A stretch of DNA of 64,000 bases from Bradyrhizobium sp. CB1650. GTDB taxonomy: Bacteria > Pseudomonadota > Alphaproteobacteria > Rhizobiales > Xanthobacteraceae. Position numbers and translations under genes: made by a program. The notes beneath the pieces are model-generated. The model was given only the letters and a program-made list of their open reading frames with translations, searched no databases and had not been told where the DNA came from. The DNA is taken from positions 9,205,501 through 9,269,500 of the forward strand of contig NZ_CP121695.1 of assembly GCF_029761915.1 (NCBI RefSeq), written 5' to 3'. This document shows positions 54,501 to 62,264 of the stretch, in pieces (position 1 is the first letter of the stretch; every line of letters starts with the position of its first letter).

Positions 54501-54674
54501 GGTCTGGGCGGAGGCGCCGGGATATTGCGTGGTGACGACGACGGTGGGCGGCACCACTTGCGGATATTCGGAGACCGGCAGCGTGGTGTAGGCGATCGCG
54601 CCGACGATCAGGAGCACGATCGACAGCACCATCGCCAGGATGGGCTGGTTGATGGAGAGACGGCCGAGATTCAT
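51516..54674 (-). CDS. RND efflux transporter, HAE1 family (AcrB/MexF-like)
   Basis: 1052-residue inner-membrane pump with 12 predicted helices and two large periplasmic loops. The proton-relay pair is present in helix 4 (GIVVDDAIVVVENVERH) and the N-terminus MNLGRLSINQPILAMVLSIVLL is typical. PVSEYPQVVPPTVVVTTQYPGASAQTV marks HAE1 drug exporters. The adaptor gene overlaps its start by four bases; there is no outer-membrane factor gene next to it, so a shared TolC-type channel is needed. Probable substrates are hydrophobic drugs or plant compounds; not specified by sequence. Confidence 0.94.
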   Translation of the reverse strand: MNLGRLSINQPILAMVLSIVLLIVGAIAYTTLPVSEYPQVVPPTVVVTTQYPGASAQTVSDTVAAPIEQEINGVEDMLYLYSQATSNGQLTITVTFKLGTDLDKAQVLVQNRVAIAQPRLPEEVQRNGVTTRKNSPDILMVVFMLSPDDTFDQLYISNYALLQVRDQLLRLDGVGDIQIFGARDYSMRLWLDPDRIANLGLTSTEVLAAIRAQNVQIAGGQIAEPPIADRAFQPNLTFTGRLKDQKQFEDILIKAGSDGRTVRLRDVARIELGALSYTTNSFLLRKSAVAMLVTQRPGSNALATAKSISDTMTKLKASFPKGLDYNIGYNPTEFIAQSVHELIKTIYEAMLLVVIVVLVFLQGWRPAIIPIIAIPVSLVGTFAVMAALGFSINNLTLFGLVLAVGIVVDDAIVVVENVERHLEHGLSRRDAALKTMEEVGGALVSIALVLCAVFVPTAFLGGISGQFFQQFAVTIAVATAISCFCSLTLSPALASQILVPYEEKRPPARWNVIARGWDAFTGVFNRVFDRLSHGYADVANFVIRHSVVMLLVYVVLIGSAGWLIVTTPQGFIPAQDRGYVIVSVQLPGAASLARTTEVVREIERISLDTPGIVRVAAFAGFSGATRTQAGNAAALFPVFDEPEVRLKKGLSANAITAELRKRLAAIQGAFIIVIPPPAVPGIGTGGGFTIRIQDRQGRGPEMLAAATDELVAAARKSPNLASVFSPFTANTPQLFVDIDRTKAQKLGVPIASINETIQTYFGSTYVNDFNLFGRTYHVTAQADLPFRKETSDLSRLRTRNASGDMVMLGSVVDFRDVSGPDRVARYNLYAASELQGEPAPGTSSTTALNTIKKLADDTLPSGFSFEWTDLSYQQVTGGNAGLFVFPICVLFVYLVLAAQYGSWSLPFAVILIVPMCLLAATIGVRIMGQDVNILTQIGFVVLVGLAAKNAILIVEFARDIELEGKPRLEAVIEACRLRLRPILMTSFAFILGVLPLVISTGSGSEMRQAVGVAVFFGMIGVTLFGLLFTPIFYVVVRNLAEGRRDKKPEVAA

Positions 54675-55870
54675 GACTTGCCACCAGCCGTCGCTTGCGC
54701 GGCTTTCGGGTTGACCTTGGCACCGACGCGGGCGCGCTGGATGCCGTCGACGATGACGCGATCCTCGGCCTTGAGCCCTTCGCGGATTACCCGCAGCCCT
54801 TCATCGAGCGGCCCCAGCGTCACGGCGCGCGCCTCGACGGTGTCGTCGGGCTTGACCACGAACACGATCTTGCGGGACTGGTCGGTCGCGATCGCGACGT
54901 CCGGGATCAGCAGCGCCTCATAGGGCGCGCTGCCGATCAGCCGCACGCGGCCGAACTGTCCCGGCAGGATCGAGAGATCGGTGTTCTTGATCACGGCACG
55001 GCTGCGCAGCGTGCCGGTCGAGACGTCGAGGCGGTTGTCGAGGAAGTTGATGGTGCCCTCATGCGACGGCTTGGTTTCGCCGGCGAGCGTCACCTGGACC
55101 GGGTTTGCCGTGTCCCGCGAGCTCGGGCGCCGGCCTTCGAACCACAGCTTGCTGTATTTGATGAACGTCGCCTCATCCATGTCGAAATAGATGTAGATCG
55201 GATCGAGCGTGACGATCGAGGTGAGCAGCGTCGACGAGCCGGCGTCGCTGCCCTGCACGAGGTTGCCGGGGCTGACGAGATGGCGGCTGACGCGACCGGT
55301 GATCGGCGCCACCACATGCGTGAACTCGATATTGAGCTTGGCGGCCTTCAGCGCACCTTCGGCCTGCATCTCGGCGGCGTGCGCGGCCTGCAACGCCTGG
55401 CGGCGTTGATCGACGACCTGCTCGGAGACCGCGCTGGTCTGAACCAGGTTCAGGCCGCGGTCGAGTTCGCGCTTGGCAAGCTCCACCTTGGCGCGCGCGT
55501 CAGACAACTGCCCCTCTGCCTGCGTGGCGACCGCTTCGAAGGGACGCGAATCGATCACATAAAGGAGATCGCCGGCATGCACGATCGCGCCGTCCTGGAA
55601 TTCGACTGTATTGACGTAACCACCGACGCGGGGACGCACCTGCACTTCCTCGACGGCCTCGAAGCGGCCGGTGAATTCGTCCCAGTCGGTCACGGTGCGC
55701 TTGACTGGCTGGGCAACGGTGACGGCGGGCGCTGGCGGGGCGGCCGCCTGCGAGGCCGGCTTCTCACAGCCGGCGAGCAAGCCGGCAAATGCGAGCGCCA
55801 GGACCGCAGAAAGGGCAGGCGGCGCGAATCGCCATCGAGCTGAGTGCAATCCTCGGTTCGGCTCGCTCAT
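54671..55870 (-). CDS. RND efflux periplasmic adaptor (MexE/AcrA-like lipoprotein)
   Basis: 399-residue membrane fusion protein. The N-terminal signal ends in the lipobox LLAGC, so it is lipid-anchored. Order: barrel-sandwich start (VQVRPRVGGYVNTVEFQDGAIV), alpha-hairpin (AKVELAKRELDRGL...QALQAAHAAEMQAEGAL), then beta-barrel (YIYFDMDEATFIKY) and membrane-proximal domain. ATG 55870 is favoured by AAGGGG about 7 bases upstream. It overlaps the pump gene and heads the two-gene operon; a palindrome 37 bases upstream may be a repressor site. Confidence 0.92.
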   Translation of the reverse strand: MSEPNRGLHSARWRFAPPALSAVLALAFAGLLAGCEKPASQAAAPPAPAVTVAQPVKRTVTDWDEFTGRFEAVEEVQVRPRVGGYVNTVEFQDGAIVHAGDLLYVIDSRPFEAVATQAEGQLSDARAKVELAKRELDRGLNLVQTSAVSEQVVDQRRQALQAAHAAEMQAEGALKAAKLNIEFTHVVAPITGRVSRHLVSPGNLVQGSDAGSSTLLTSIVTLDPIYIYFDMDEATFIKYSKLWFEGRRPSSRDTANPVQVTLAGETKPSHEGTINFLDNRLDVSTGTLRSRAVIKNTDLSILPGQFGRVRLIGSAPYEALLIPDVAIATDQSRKIVFVVKPDDTVEARAVTLGPLDEGLRVIREGLKAEDRVIVDGIQRARVGAKVNPKAAQATAGGKS

Positions 55871-55906
55871 GTCTTGCCCCTTCCTTGGTGGCTGTGCCAG
55901 CAAACA

Positions 55907-55922
55907 GGGTAACTACTTACCC
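55907..55922. promoter_or_regulatory. Candidate operator of the RND operon, GGGTAA-N4-TTACCC
   Basis: Perfect 6-base arms around CTAC, 37 bases upstream of the adaptor start, within the leader/promoter area. Size and symmetry suit a TetR-family repressor, which often governs RND pumps, though no such gene adjoins. Rest of the 55871-56332 gap is non-coding except for the repeat at 56111-56241. Confidence 0.45.
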
Positions 55923-56110
55923 GCAGGCGGCACAAGATGGGTTTCGATGATGAAACCTTCAAGACGAGAAGAACATGCAATTTCTTAGGTGGGTGATCCT
56001 AGCCGAGTGGACGGGTTGACAGAGAGACAGTCGCGCGCGCACGCGGCGACAATCGGGCGGATGCGAATGAATTTACGCGCTGGGTTCATGAGTGGAGCAG
56101 CGGGTTCTTC

Positions 56111-56241
56111 CTTCGCCTCTCCCCGCCTGCGGGGAGCGGCCGACGCGCAAAGCGCAGCGGGGGAGCCGAGTCCACTCTTACCGTCCCCGCGGAGAGACCC
56201 CCTCACCCCGACCCTCTCCCCGCAAGCGGGGAGAGGGGGAA
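56111..56241. repeat. CTCTCCCC palindromic repeat
   Basis: CCTCTCCCCGCCTGCGGGGAG...GCGCAAAGCGC...CCCCTCACCCCGACCCTCTCCCCGCAAGCGGGGAGAGGGG. Same family as 5463-5571 and 6551-6702. It lies between divergent genes. Confidence 0.85.
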
Positions 56242-56332
56242 GAGAAGGCCAGCGTCTTCGCACATGACGCAGGCCACAGCCTCGGCTAGATTGTCCGAAC
56301 AAAAACAAGAGGAATTGCCCCGGAGGACAGCC

Positions 56333-57487
56333 GTGCACCAAGGGCGTGTCGTTTTCGGCGCGATCGAGGAGGTCGTGTTCGGCCATCCGGCCGCGAGCGC
56401 CATTCTGGCGCAGATGGACCGCGTGCGATCGAACCGCGCCTTCCTGATGGTCTCGGGCACGCTGAACCGGCAGACCGACGAGATCGCCAAGATCCAAGCG
56501 GCGCTGGGTTCGCGCTGTGCGGGCGTGTTCGATGCCATGCCGGCGCACACGCCGCGCGAGGCGGTGATCGCCGCCGCGAACGCAGCACGGGACGCCAAGG
56601 CGGATCTGATCGTCACCGTCGGCGGCGGCTCGATCACCGACGGTGCCAAGGCGGTGCAGCTCTGCCTCGCCAACGACATCGACGATGTCGACGGCATCGA
56701 GCGCATCCGCGTGCACAAGGGCGTTGCACCCGAGATGAACGCACCATTGGTGCGGCAGATCAGCGTCCCGACCACAATCGCGGGCGGCGAGTTCAGTTCG
56801 ATCGCAGGCGTGACCGACCGCAGCACCCATGTGAAGCAGATGCTCAGCCATCCGCTGGTGGTGCCGCGCGCGACCATCCTCGATCCCGCCATCACCGTGC
56901 ACACGCCGGAATGGCTGTTCCTGTCGACCGGCATCCGCGCCGTCGATCATTGCGTCGAGGCGATTTGCTCGCGCGAGACGCACCCTTATGCAGACGCGCA
57001 ATCGGTGAAGGGCCTTGCGATGCTCGCCGACGCACTGCCGCGGGTGAAGGCCAATCCCGCCGACCTCGATGCGCGCATGGACGCGCAGCTCGGCACCTGG
57101 CTGTCGATGGGCGCGCTTTCGGCCGGCGTGCCGATGGGTGCCAGCCACGGTATCGGCTATGTGCTGGGTGCGGCCTTCGACGTGCCGCATGGCTACACCT
57201 CCTGCATCATGCTGCCGGCGGTGATGCGCTGGAATGCGACTGCCAATGCCGAGCGCCAGCAGATCGTCGCGGCGGCGATGGGCTTCCCCGGCCAGAATGC
57301 CGCCGACGTGCTCGACGCCTTCATCCGCTCGCTCGGCATGCCGCGCAGCCTCACGGAGGTGCGCGTGTCGCCGGAGCATTTCGATGCCATCGCAAAGCAG
57401 GCGATGCGAACGCCCTGGGTGCCGCGCAATCCGCGCCGGATCGACGGCCCTGCGCAGGTGCGCGAAATCCTGCTTCTCGCCGCATAA
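56333..57487 (+). CDS. Iron-containing alcohol dehydrogenase (maleylacetate reductase-like)
   Basis: 384-residue group III dehydrogenase: MHQGRVVFGAIEEVVFGHPA, NAD-binding glycine stretch VGGGSITDGAK, SVPTTIAGGEFSSIAGVTD, and metal ligands in GIRAVDHCVEAI and ASHGIGYVLGAAFDVPHG. The GTG at 56333 is preferred because GGAGGA is 5 bases upstream; the ATG at 56264 has no proper site and its frame passes through residues without family character. The next gene (an acyl-CoA synthetase) starts 17 bases after the stop, so the pair is an operon for catabolism of an acid or ring-fission product. Confidence 0.87.
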   Translation: MHQGRVVFGAIEEVVFGHPAASAILAQMDRVRSNRAFLMVSGTLNRQTDEIAKIQAALGSRCAGVFDAMPAHTPREAVIAAANAARDAKADLIVTVGGGSITDGAKAVQLCLANDIDDVDGIERIRVHKGVAPEMNAPLVRQISVPTTIAGGEFSSIAGVTDRSTHVKQMLSHPLVVPRATILDPAITVHTPEWLFLSTGIRAVDHCVEAICSRETHPYADAQSVKGLAMLADALPRVKANPADLDARMDAQLGTWLSMGALSAGVPMGASHGIGYVLGAAFDVPHGYTSCIMLPAVMRWNATANAERQQIVAAAMGFPGQNAADVLDAFIRSLGMPRSLTEVRVSPEHFDAIAKQAMRTPWVPRNPRRIDGPAQVREILLLAA

Positions 57488-57504
57488 TCCAAGCCGGAGG
57501 ATCG

Positions 57505-59055
57505 ATGTACACAGGTACGCATGCCCGCCTACGCCCGCTCCAGCCCGCCTTCATCATGGCCGGCACCGGCGAGACCGTGACGTATCGCGAGTTGGAGGCG
57601 CGCAGCAACCGGCTTGCGCATCTGTTTCGCAAGCACGGCCTGAAGCGGCTCGACCACTACTCGATCTTCATGGAGAACAATTCGCGCTATCTCGAAGCCT
57701 GCGGCGCTGGCGAGCGCACCGGGCTTTACTATACCTGCATCAATTCCTTTCTCACGCCGGGCGAGCTCGCCTACCTCCTCGTCAACAGCCAGTCAAAAAT
57801 CCTGATCACGTCGGTGGCGAAGCTCGACACCGCGCGGGAGGCGATCAACGCCTGCCCCGAGGTCAAGCTCTGCATCGTCGCCGATGGCCCCGGCGAGAGC
57901 GACCGCATCGTCGGGCTGGTGGAGGCGACCGCCGATCTGCCCACGACACCGATCGCGGACGAATGGCTGGGCACGGCGATGCTCTATTCGTCGGGCACGA
58001 CAGGGCGGCCAAAGGGCATTCTGCGGCCGCTGCCACAGGAGCCGCCGAAGCACAACCTGCCGCTGTTCGATTTTCTCACCAAGCTGTGGCACTACCGGGA
58101 AGGTATGGTCTATTTGTCGCCGGCGCCGCTCTATCATTCGGCGCCGCAGGCCGCGGTCAATCTCACGATCCGCATGGGCGGCACCGTGATCATCATGGAG
58201 AGTTTTGATCCCGAGCGTTATCTCCAGCTCGTCGAGACATGGGGCATCACCCACAGCCAGCTCGTGCCGACGATGTTCTCGCGCATGCTGAAGCTGCCGG
58301 AGGAGGTGCGTGGCCGCTACGACCTGTCCTCGCTCGAGATCGCGATCCATGCCGCCGCGCCCTGCCCGGCACTGGTCAAGGACGACATCATCAAATGGTG
58401 GGGGCCGATCATCCACGAATATTACGGCGCGACCGAAGGCCTCGGCTTCACCGCCTGCAACAGCGAGGAATGGCTGGCCCATCGCGGCAGCGTCGGCAAG
58501 GTGCTGCTCGGCGACCTGCACATTCTCGACGAGAACATGAAGGAATGCCCGACCGGCACCGCCGGCACGGTGTGGTTCAAGACGGGATCGCCGTTCGAAT
58601 ATTTCAACGATCCTGAGAAGACCAAGGAAGCCCGCTCGGCCGATGGCAGCATGAGCACGGTCGGCGACGTCGGCTATGTCGATGAGGACCGCTTCCTCTA
58701 TCTCACCGACCGCGCCACTTTCATGATCATCTCGGGAGGCGTGAACATCTACCCCCAGGAATGCGAGAACTTGTTGATTACCCATCCGAAGGTCGCCGAT
58801 GCCGCGGTGTTCGGCGTGCCCAATGCCGACCTTGGCGAAGAGGTCAAGGCCGTGGTGCAGCCGATGCCCGGCGTGGTGCCGGGCCCGGCGCTCGCCGAGG
58901 AGCTGATCGCCTTCTGCAGCCAGTCACTGTCGCGGCAGAAGGTGCCGCGCTCGGTCGATTTCGAGAAGGAGCTGCCGCGACTGCCGACGGGAAAGCTTTA
59001 CAAGCGGCTGCTGCGGGACCGGTATTGGGGGAACAAGACGTCAAGGATTGTGTGA
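57505..59055 (+). CDS. AMP-binding acyl-CoA synthetase
   Basis: 516-residue adenylate-forming ligase: TYRELEARSNRLAHLFRKHGL, phosphate-loop MLYSSGTTGRPKGIL, YYGATEGLGF, GDVGYVDEDRFLYLTDR and the C-terminal LPRLPTGKLYKR containing the catalytic Lys. It makes acyl-CoA from an acid, ATP and CoA. GGAGG precedes ATG 57505. Chain type is not readable; the neighbouring iron dehydrogenase, SDR, GntR and LivH-type importer suggest a dedicated pathway for one organic acid. Confidence 0.93.
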   Translation: MYTGTHARLRPLQPAFIMAGTGETVTYRELEARSNRLAHLFRKHGLKRLDHYSIFMENNSRYLEACGAGERTGLYYTCINSFLTPGELAYLLVNSQSKILITSVAKLDTAREAINACPEVKLCIVADGPGESDRIVGLVEATADLPTTPIADEWLGTAMLYSSGTTGRPKGILRPLPQEPPKHNLPLFDFLTKLWHYREGMVYLSPAPLYHSAPQAAVNLTIRMGGTVIIMESFDPERYLQLVETWGITHSQLVPTMFSRMLKLPEEVRGRYDLSSLEIAIHAAAPCPALVKDDIIKWWGPIIHEYYGATEGLGFTACNSEEWLAHRGSVGKVLLGDLHILDENMKECPTGTAGTVWFKTGSPFEYFNDPEKTKEARSADGSMSTVGDVGYVDEDRFLYLTDRATFMIISGGVNIYPQECENLLITHPKVADAAVFGVPNADLGEEVKAVVQPMPGVVPGPALAEELIAFCSQSLSRQKVPRSVDFEKELPRLPTGKLYKRLLRDRYWGNKTSRIV

Positions 59056-59119
59056 GGGTGTTCGCCTCCGCGCAATTGGCGAGAGTCGAAAATTTCACGC
59101 AGGGCGAGCCACACACTCG

Positions 59120-59184
59120 ATGTCGTCCCGGCGAAGGCCGGGATCCATATCGCGTGATCTATCAAGTGGAAAGCCGGGACGACA
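59120..59184. repeat. GTCGTCCCGG inverted repeat
   Basis: TGTCGTCCCGGCGAAGGCCGGGATCC at the left; GCCGGGACGACA at the right. Lies between the convergent ligase and SDR genes, as in the other convergent gaps. Confidence 0.75.
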
Positions 59185-59204
59185 GTGGAGTTTGTTGACG
59201 CATC

Positions 59205-59981
59205 TCACCCCAGCATCTGCGTATCGCCGCAGATCGAAATCGCCTGTCCCGAAATGGTCCGGCCGCGCGGGCTGCACATGAACAGGATCTGGTCGGCGAT
59301 CTGCTCCGGCGTGACGTAATCCTTGATCGACGTATAGGAGAATGCGATGCGCTCCATCTCGGCGTAGGAGATGCCGCGCTGCTGCGCCTTGGCCTCTAAC
59401 ACGCGGCGCTGGCGGTCGCCGGCAACCAGGCCCGGCAGGATGGCGTTGACGCGGATCTTGTCGGGGCCAAGCTCGATTGCCAGCGACTTGGTCAGGCCGA
59501 TCACGCCCCACTTCGCAGCCGCATAGGGCGTGCGCATGGCAAAGCCGACCTTCCCCGCCGCGGACGAAATATTGACGATCGAGGCGTTGTTGCTCTCGCG
59601 CAGCAGGGGCACCGCAAGCCGCGTGCAGTTGAACTGGCCGGTGAGGCAGACCTCGACGCAGCGGTCCCAATCCTCGGGATTCATCTCCTCGACCTTGGCG
59701 GTCGGGCCGGCGATGCCGGCGTTGTTGACGAGCACGTCGAGCCCGCCGAGCGCGCTGACCGCCGCGTCGAACATCGTCTTTACCGCGGCACGGTCGGACA
59801 CGTCGCACTGCGAGCGCGTGAGGGCGGGATCGCTGCTGGCAAGCGCGGAGAGCGCCATCTCATCGACATCGCAGACATGCACCTTTGCGCCCTCGCCGGC
59901 AAAACGGCGGGCGACTGCAAGCCCTATGCCGCCCGCACCCGCGGTCACCAATACGCGCAAACCTTTGATGTCGAGATCCAT
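59205..59981 (-). CDS. Short-chain dehydrogenase/reductase
   Basis: 258-residue classical SDR: TAGAGGIGLAVARRFAGEGA cofactor motif, NNAGIAG, and catalytic Ser in ISSAAGK with Tyr and Lys in PYAAAKWG. VNAILPGLVAGDRQRRVLEAKAQQRGI matches 3-oxoacyl or hydroxyacid dehydrogenase subfamilies. Likely NAD(P)-dependent oxidation of a hydroxy acid. It is separated by 30 bases from the GntR regulator gene upstream, so both are probably co-transcribed. Confidence 0.9.
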   Translation of the reverse strand: MDLDIKGLRVLVTAGAGGIGLAVARRFAGEGAKVHVCDVDEMALSALASSDPALTRSQCDVSDRAAVKTMFDAAVSALGGLDVLVNNAGIAGPTAKVEEMNPEDWDRCVEVCLTGQFNCTRLAVPLLRESNNASIVNISSAAGKVGFAMRTPYAAAKWGVIGLTKSLAIELGPDKIRVNAILPGLVAGDRQRRVLEAKAQQRGISYAEMERIAFSYTSIKDYVTPEQIADQILFMCSPRGRTISGQAISICGDTQMLG

Positions 59982-60011
59982 GGTGGCTCCAGTTTCTTAA
60001 CGTAGGGGATG

Positions 60012-60710
60012 TCAGCCGGCGAGCCGCCCGCGAGACAGTATGAATTCGGCGGCGCCGCTGATGTCGGCTGCGATACCGGCCCGCGCGGTCTCGGCATCGC
60101 CCGACGCGATCGCCTTGCGCACATCGGCATGGAAGCGGATCGCGCCGCCCTTGGCGAGCCTCTCCGGGTTCTCCCGCAGATCGAGATTGATCACCGGCCC
60201 GGCCTTTAGCCACAGCGCGCGGATGATCTCGGTGAGGATCGGCGAGTGCGCTGCTTCATAAACCGCGAAGTGGAAGGTCTTGTTGAGCTCGACGGCGCGC
60301 GGCAGGTCGGGCAATTTCGCTCGGCTCACGGCCAGCATCGCCTCTTCGGCTTCCGCGATCGCGGCGATGTCGGTCTTGGCGCGATTGCGCGCGGCCTCGG
60401 CCGCGGCGTGGCCTTCGATGGTGGTGCGCACTCGCGTCAGATCGCGAAATTGCGCCGTCGTCATCAGTGGAACCCGCACCGCCCGATTGGGCGCGACCTC
60501 CAGCGCCCGATCGGCGACCAGGCGCGACACCGCCTCGCGCACCGGCATGATGGAAACGCCGAGCACATCGGCCGCCCCGCGCAGCGACAGCTTTTCGCCG
60601 GGCGCGAGACGGCCGGACATCAGGAGATCGGCCAGCCGGGCATAGGCCCGCTCGCCAAGGGTTTGGCGGTCGAGCGGCTCAACCAAATGGAGCGCGGCGG
60701 GTAGATCCAA
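60012..60710 (-). CDS. GntR-family regulator (FCD type)
   Basis: 232-residue repressor-like protein: winged helix (about 15-80) with LADLLMSGRLAPGEKLSLRGAADVLGVSIMPVREAVSRL, then FCD helices (about 95-220) with ELNKTFHFAVYEAA and RFHADVRKAI. It starts at TTG 60710, supported by AGAGGAAA 7-8 bases upstream; no ATG is near the family start. Encoded with the SDR and divergent from a binding-protein gene; a CTGTGATCACAG palindrome lies between them. Confidence 0.87.
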   Translation of the reverse strand: MDLPAALHLVEPLDRQTLGERAYARLADLLMSGRLAPGEKLSLRGAADVLGVSIMPVREAVSRLVADRALEVAPNRAVRVPLMTTAQFRDLTRVRTTIEGHAAAEAARNRAKTDIAAIAEAEEAMLAVSRAKLPDLPRAVELNKTFHFAVYEAAHSPILTEIIRALWLKAGPVINLDLRENPERLAKGGAIRFHADVRKAIASGDAETARAGIAADISGAAEFILSRGRLAG

Positions 60711-60777
60711 GTCGTTTCCTCTCGTTGCCGAATCCGGAACTAGGACTCGACAATCGCTTCGACTTTTGCAACTCTAA

Positions 60778-60789
60778 CTGTGATCACAG
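60778..60789. promoter_or_regulatory. Candidate GntR operator CTGTGATCACAG
   Basis: A perfect 12-base palindrome, partly repeated by the overlapping GATCACAGATCACAG, in the 180-base gap between the divergent gntR and binding-protein genes. FadR/FCD-type sites usually have T-G-T...A-C-A symmetry, as here (TGTGATCACA). Binding would link regulation of both transcripts. Confidence 0.5.
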
Positions 60790-60890
60790 ATCACAGCAAG
60801 CACAGACAACCCACTCCTTTGAAGCGGGACGGCCTGCCGGAGAACAACAGCCGCAAGCTTGTTGCGGCCCACGAGGGAGAGCCAGGGCTC

Positions 60891-62147
60891 ATGTCGAACA
60901 ACCTTCATTTCACGCGCCGCCGCCTGCTCACGACGGCAGGCACGCTTGCGCTCGCGTCGGGAATCTCCGCACCCGGCATCCTGCGCGCGCAGGGCACCGA
61001 AGTGATCCGGATCGGGCACCTGACGCCGCGCACCGGCTTCCTCGGCCCGCTCGGCGAATACGCCGTGATGGCGGCCGATCTCGCGATCGAGGAGATCAAC
61101 GCCGCGGGCGGCATGATGGGCCGCAAGGTCGAACTCCTGAAGGAGGACTCGGTCAATCCGCAGACCGCCTCGACCAAGGCCGAGCGCATGATCGAGCGCG
61201 ACAAGGTCGCTTGCATCATCGGCGAGATCTCCTCGGCCTCGTGCCTGACGATCGCGCAGGTCGCTCAGCGCAACAAGGTGCTCTACATCAATACAGGCGG
61301 CAATTCCGACGCCCTGCGCGGCTCCGACTGCAAGCGCTACATGTTCCATGTCGAGTCGCAAAACTCGATGTATGTGAAGAGCGTCGGCCGCTCGTTCCTG
61401 CGCGAGGGTCTGGTCAAGGGCAAGAAGTGGTACTCGCTGACGGCGGACTACGCCTTCGGCCATGACCTGTTGAAGGTTGCCAAGCGCTTCATGGAAGGCA
61501 ATGGCGGGCAATTCGCCGGCGACGATCTGGTGCCGACGGACGCGACCGACTTCTCCGCCTACCTGCTCAAGATCCGCGATGCCAAGCCGGACCTCGTCGT
61601 GATCAATCTCGCGGGCACCCAGACCACCAACTTCCTCAAGCAATATGCCGAGTTCGGCCTCACCTTCCCGGTCGGCGGCTTCGGCTTCGATACTGCGCTC
61701 GCCTGGGCCGCCGGCAAGGGCAATTTCGTTGGCACTTGGCCGGTGGTCTGGCATCACCTCGTCGACACGCCCGGCACCAAGAACTTTGTCGCCGCCTTCA
61801 CCAAGAAGTACTCCAAGCCGCCGGAAAACCAGGCCTGGGGCGACTATGTCGCAACCAAGATCGTGGCGCAGGCGGTGAACGAATTGAAGTCGACGGACTC
61901 GACCAAGATGATCGAGTATTTCGAGAAGGGCGCGAAGTTCGACCTCTTGAAGACGCGGCAGGGCTACTTCCGGACTTCAGACCACCAGTTGATGCACGAG
62001 ATGTACGCCGTCACTGCGCTGCCGGCCGACAAGATCAAGAACCAGTGGGACATCTTCACGTCCAGCGCGCCCGTGCCGGGGCCAAACGAAGATCTCGAAG
62101 CGATCGCTGCGACCAAGGAAGAGAATAGCTGCACCTTCCCGACGTAA
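60891..62147 (+). CDS. ABC substrate-binding protein, urea/amide-branched-chain type
   Basis: 418-residue periplasmic protein: twin-arginine-like leader TRRRLLTTAGTLALASG, then GTEVIRIGHLTPRTGFLGPLGEYAVMAADLAIEEINAAGGMMGRK and WYSLTADYAFGHDLLK. It belongs to the family that also binds urea, amides and aromatic acids. ATG 60891 is chosen because an upstream in-frame start gives a non-signal extension; AGGG lies close to the ATG. It is followed by LivH and LivM permeases, so the binding protein of that importer; the ATPase genes would lie beyond the window. Confidence 0.9.
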   Translation: MSNNLHFTRRRLLTTAGTLALASGISAPGILRAQGTEVIRIGHLTPRTGFLGPLGEYAVMAADLAIEEINAAGGMMGRKVELLKEDSVNPQTASTKAERMIERDKVACIIGEISSASCLTIAQVAQRNKVLYINTGGNSDALRGSDCKRYMFHVESQNSMYVKSVGRSFLREGLVKGKKWYSLTADYAFGHDLLKVAKRFMEGNGGQFAGDDLVPTDATDFSAYLLKIRDAKPDLVVINLAGTQTTNFLKQYAEFGLTFPVGGFGFDTALAWAAGKGNFVGTWPVVWHHLVDTPGTKNFVAAFTKKYSKPPENQAWGDYVATKIVAQAVNELKSTDSTKMIEYFEKGAKFDLLKTRQGYFRTSDHQLMHEMYAVTALPADKIKNQWDIFTSSAPVPGPNEDLEAIAATKEENSCTFPT

Positions 62148-62159
62148 GCAGCAGCAACG

Positions 62160-62242
62160 TCATTCCGGGGCGCTCGCGCCAGCGAGCGAATCCGGAATCT
62201 CGAGGTTCCGGGCTCGCGCTTGCGCGCGCCCCGGGGCGACCC
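62160..62242. repeat. CGTCATTCCGGGGCG palindromic repeat
   Basis: CGTCATTCCGGGGCGCTCGCGCCAGCGAGCG...CCGGAATCTCGAGGTTCCGGGCTCGCGCTTGCGCGCGCCCCGGGGCGAC. Located between the binding protein and LivH genes; similar to 25226-25324. Confidence 0.8.
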
Positions 62243-62264
62243 GAATTCATCACGGAAGCCACCC

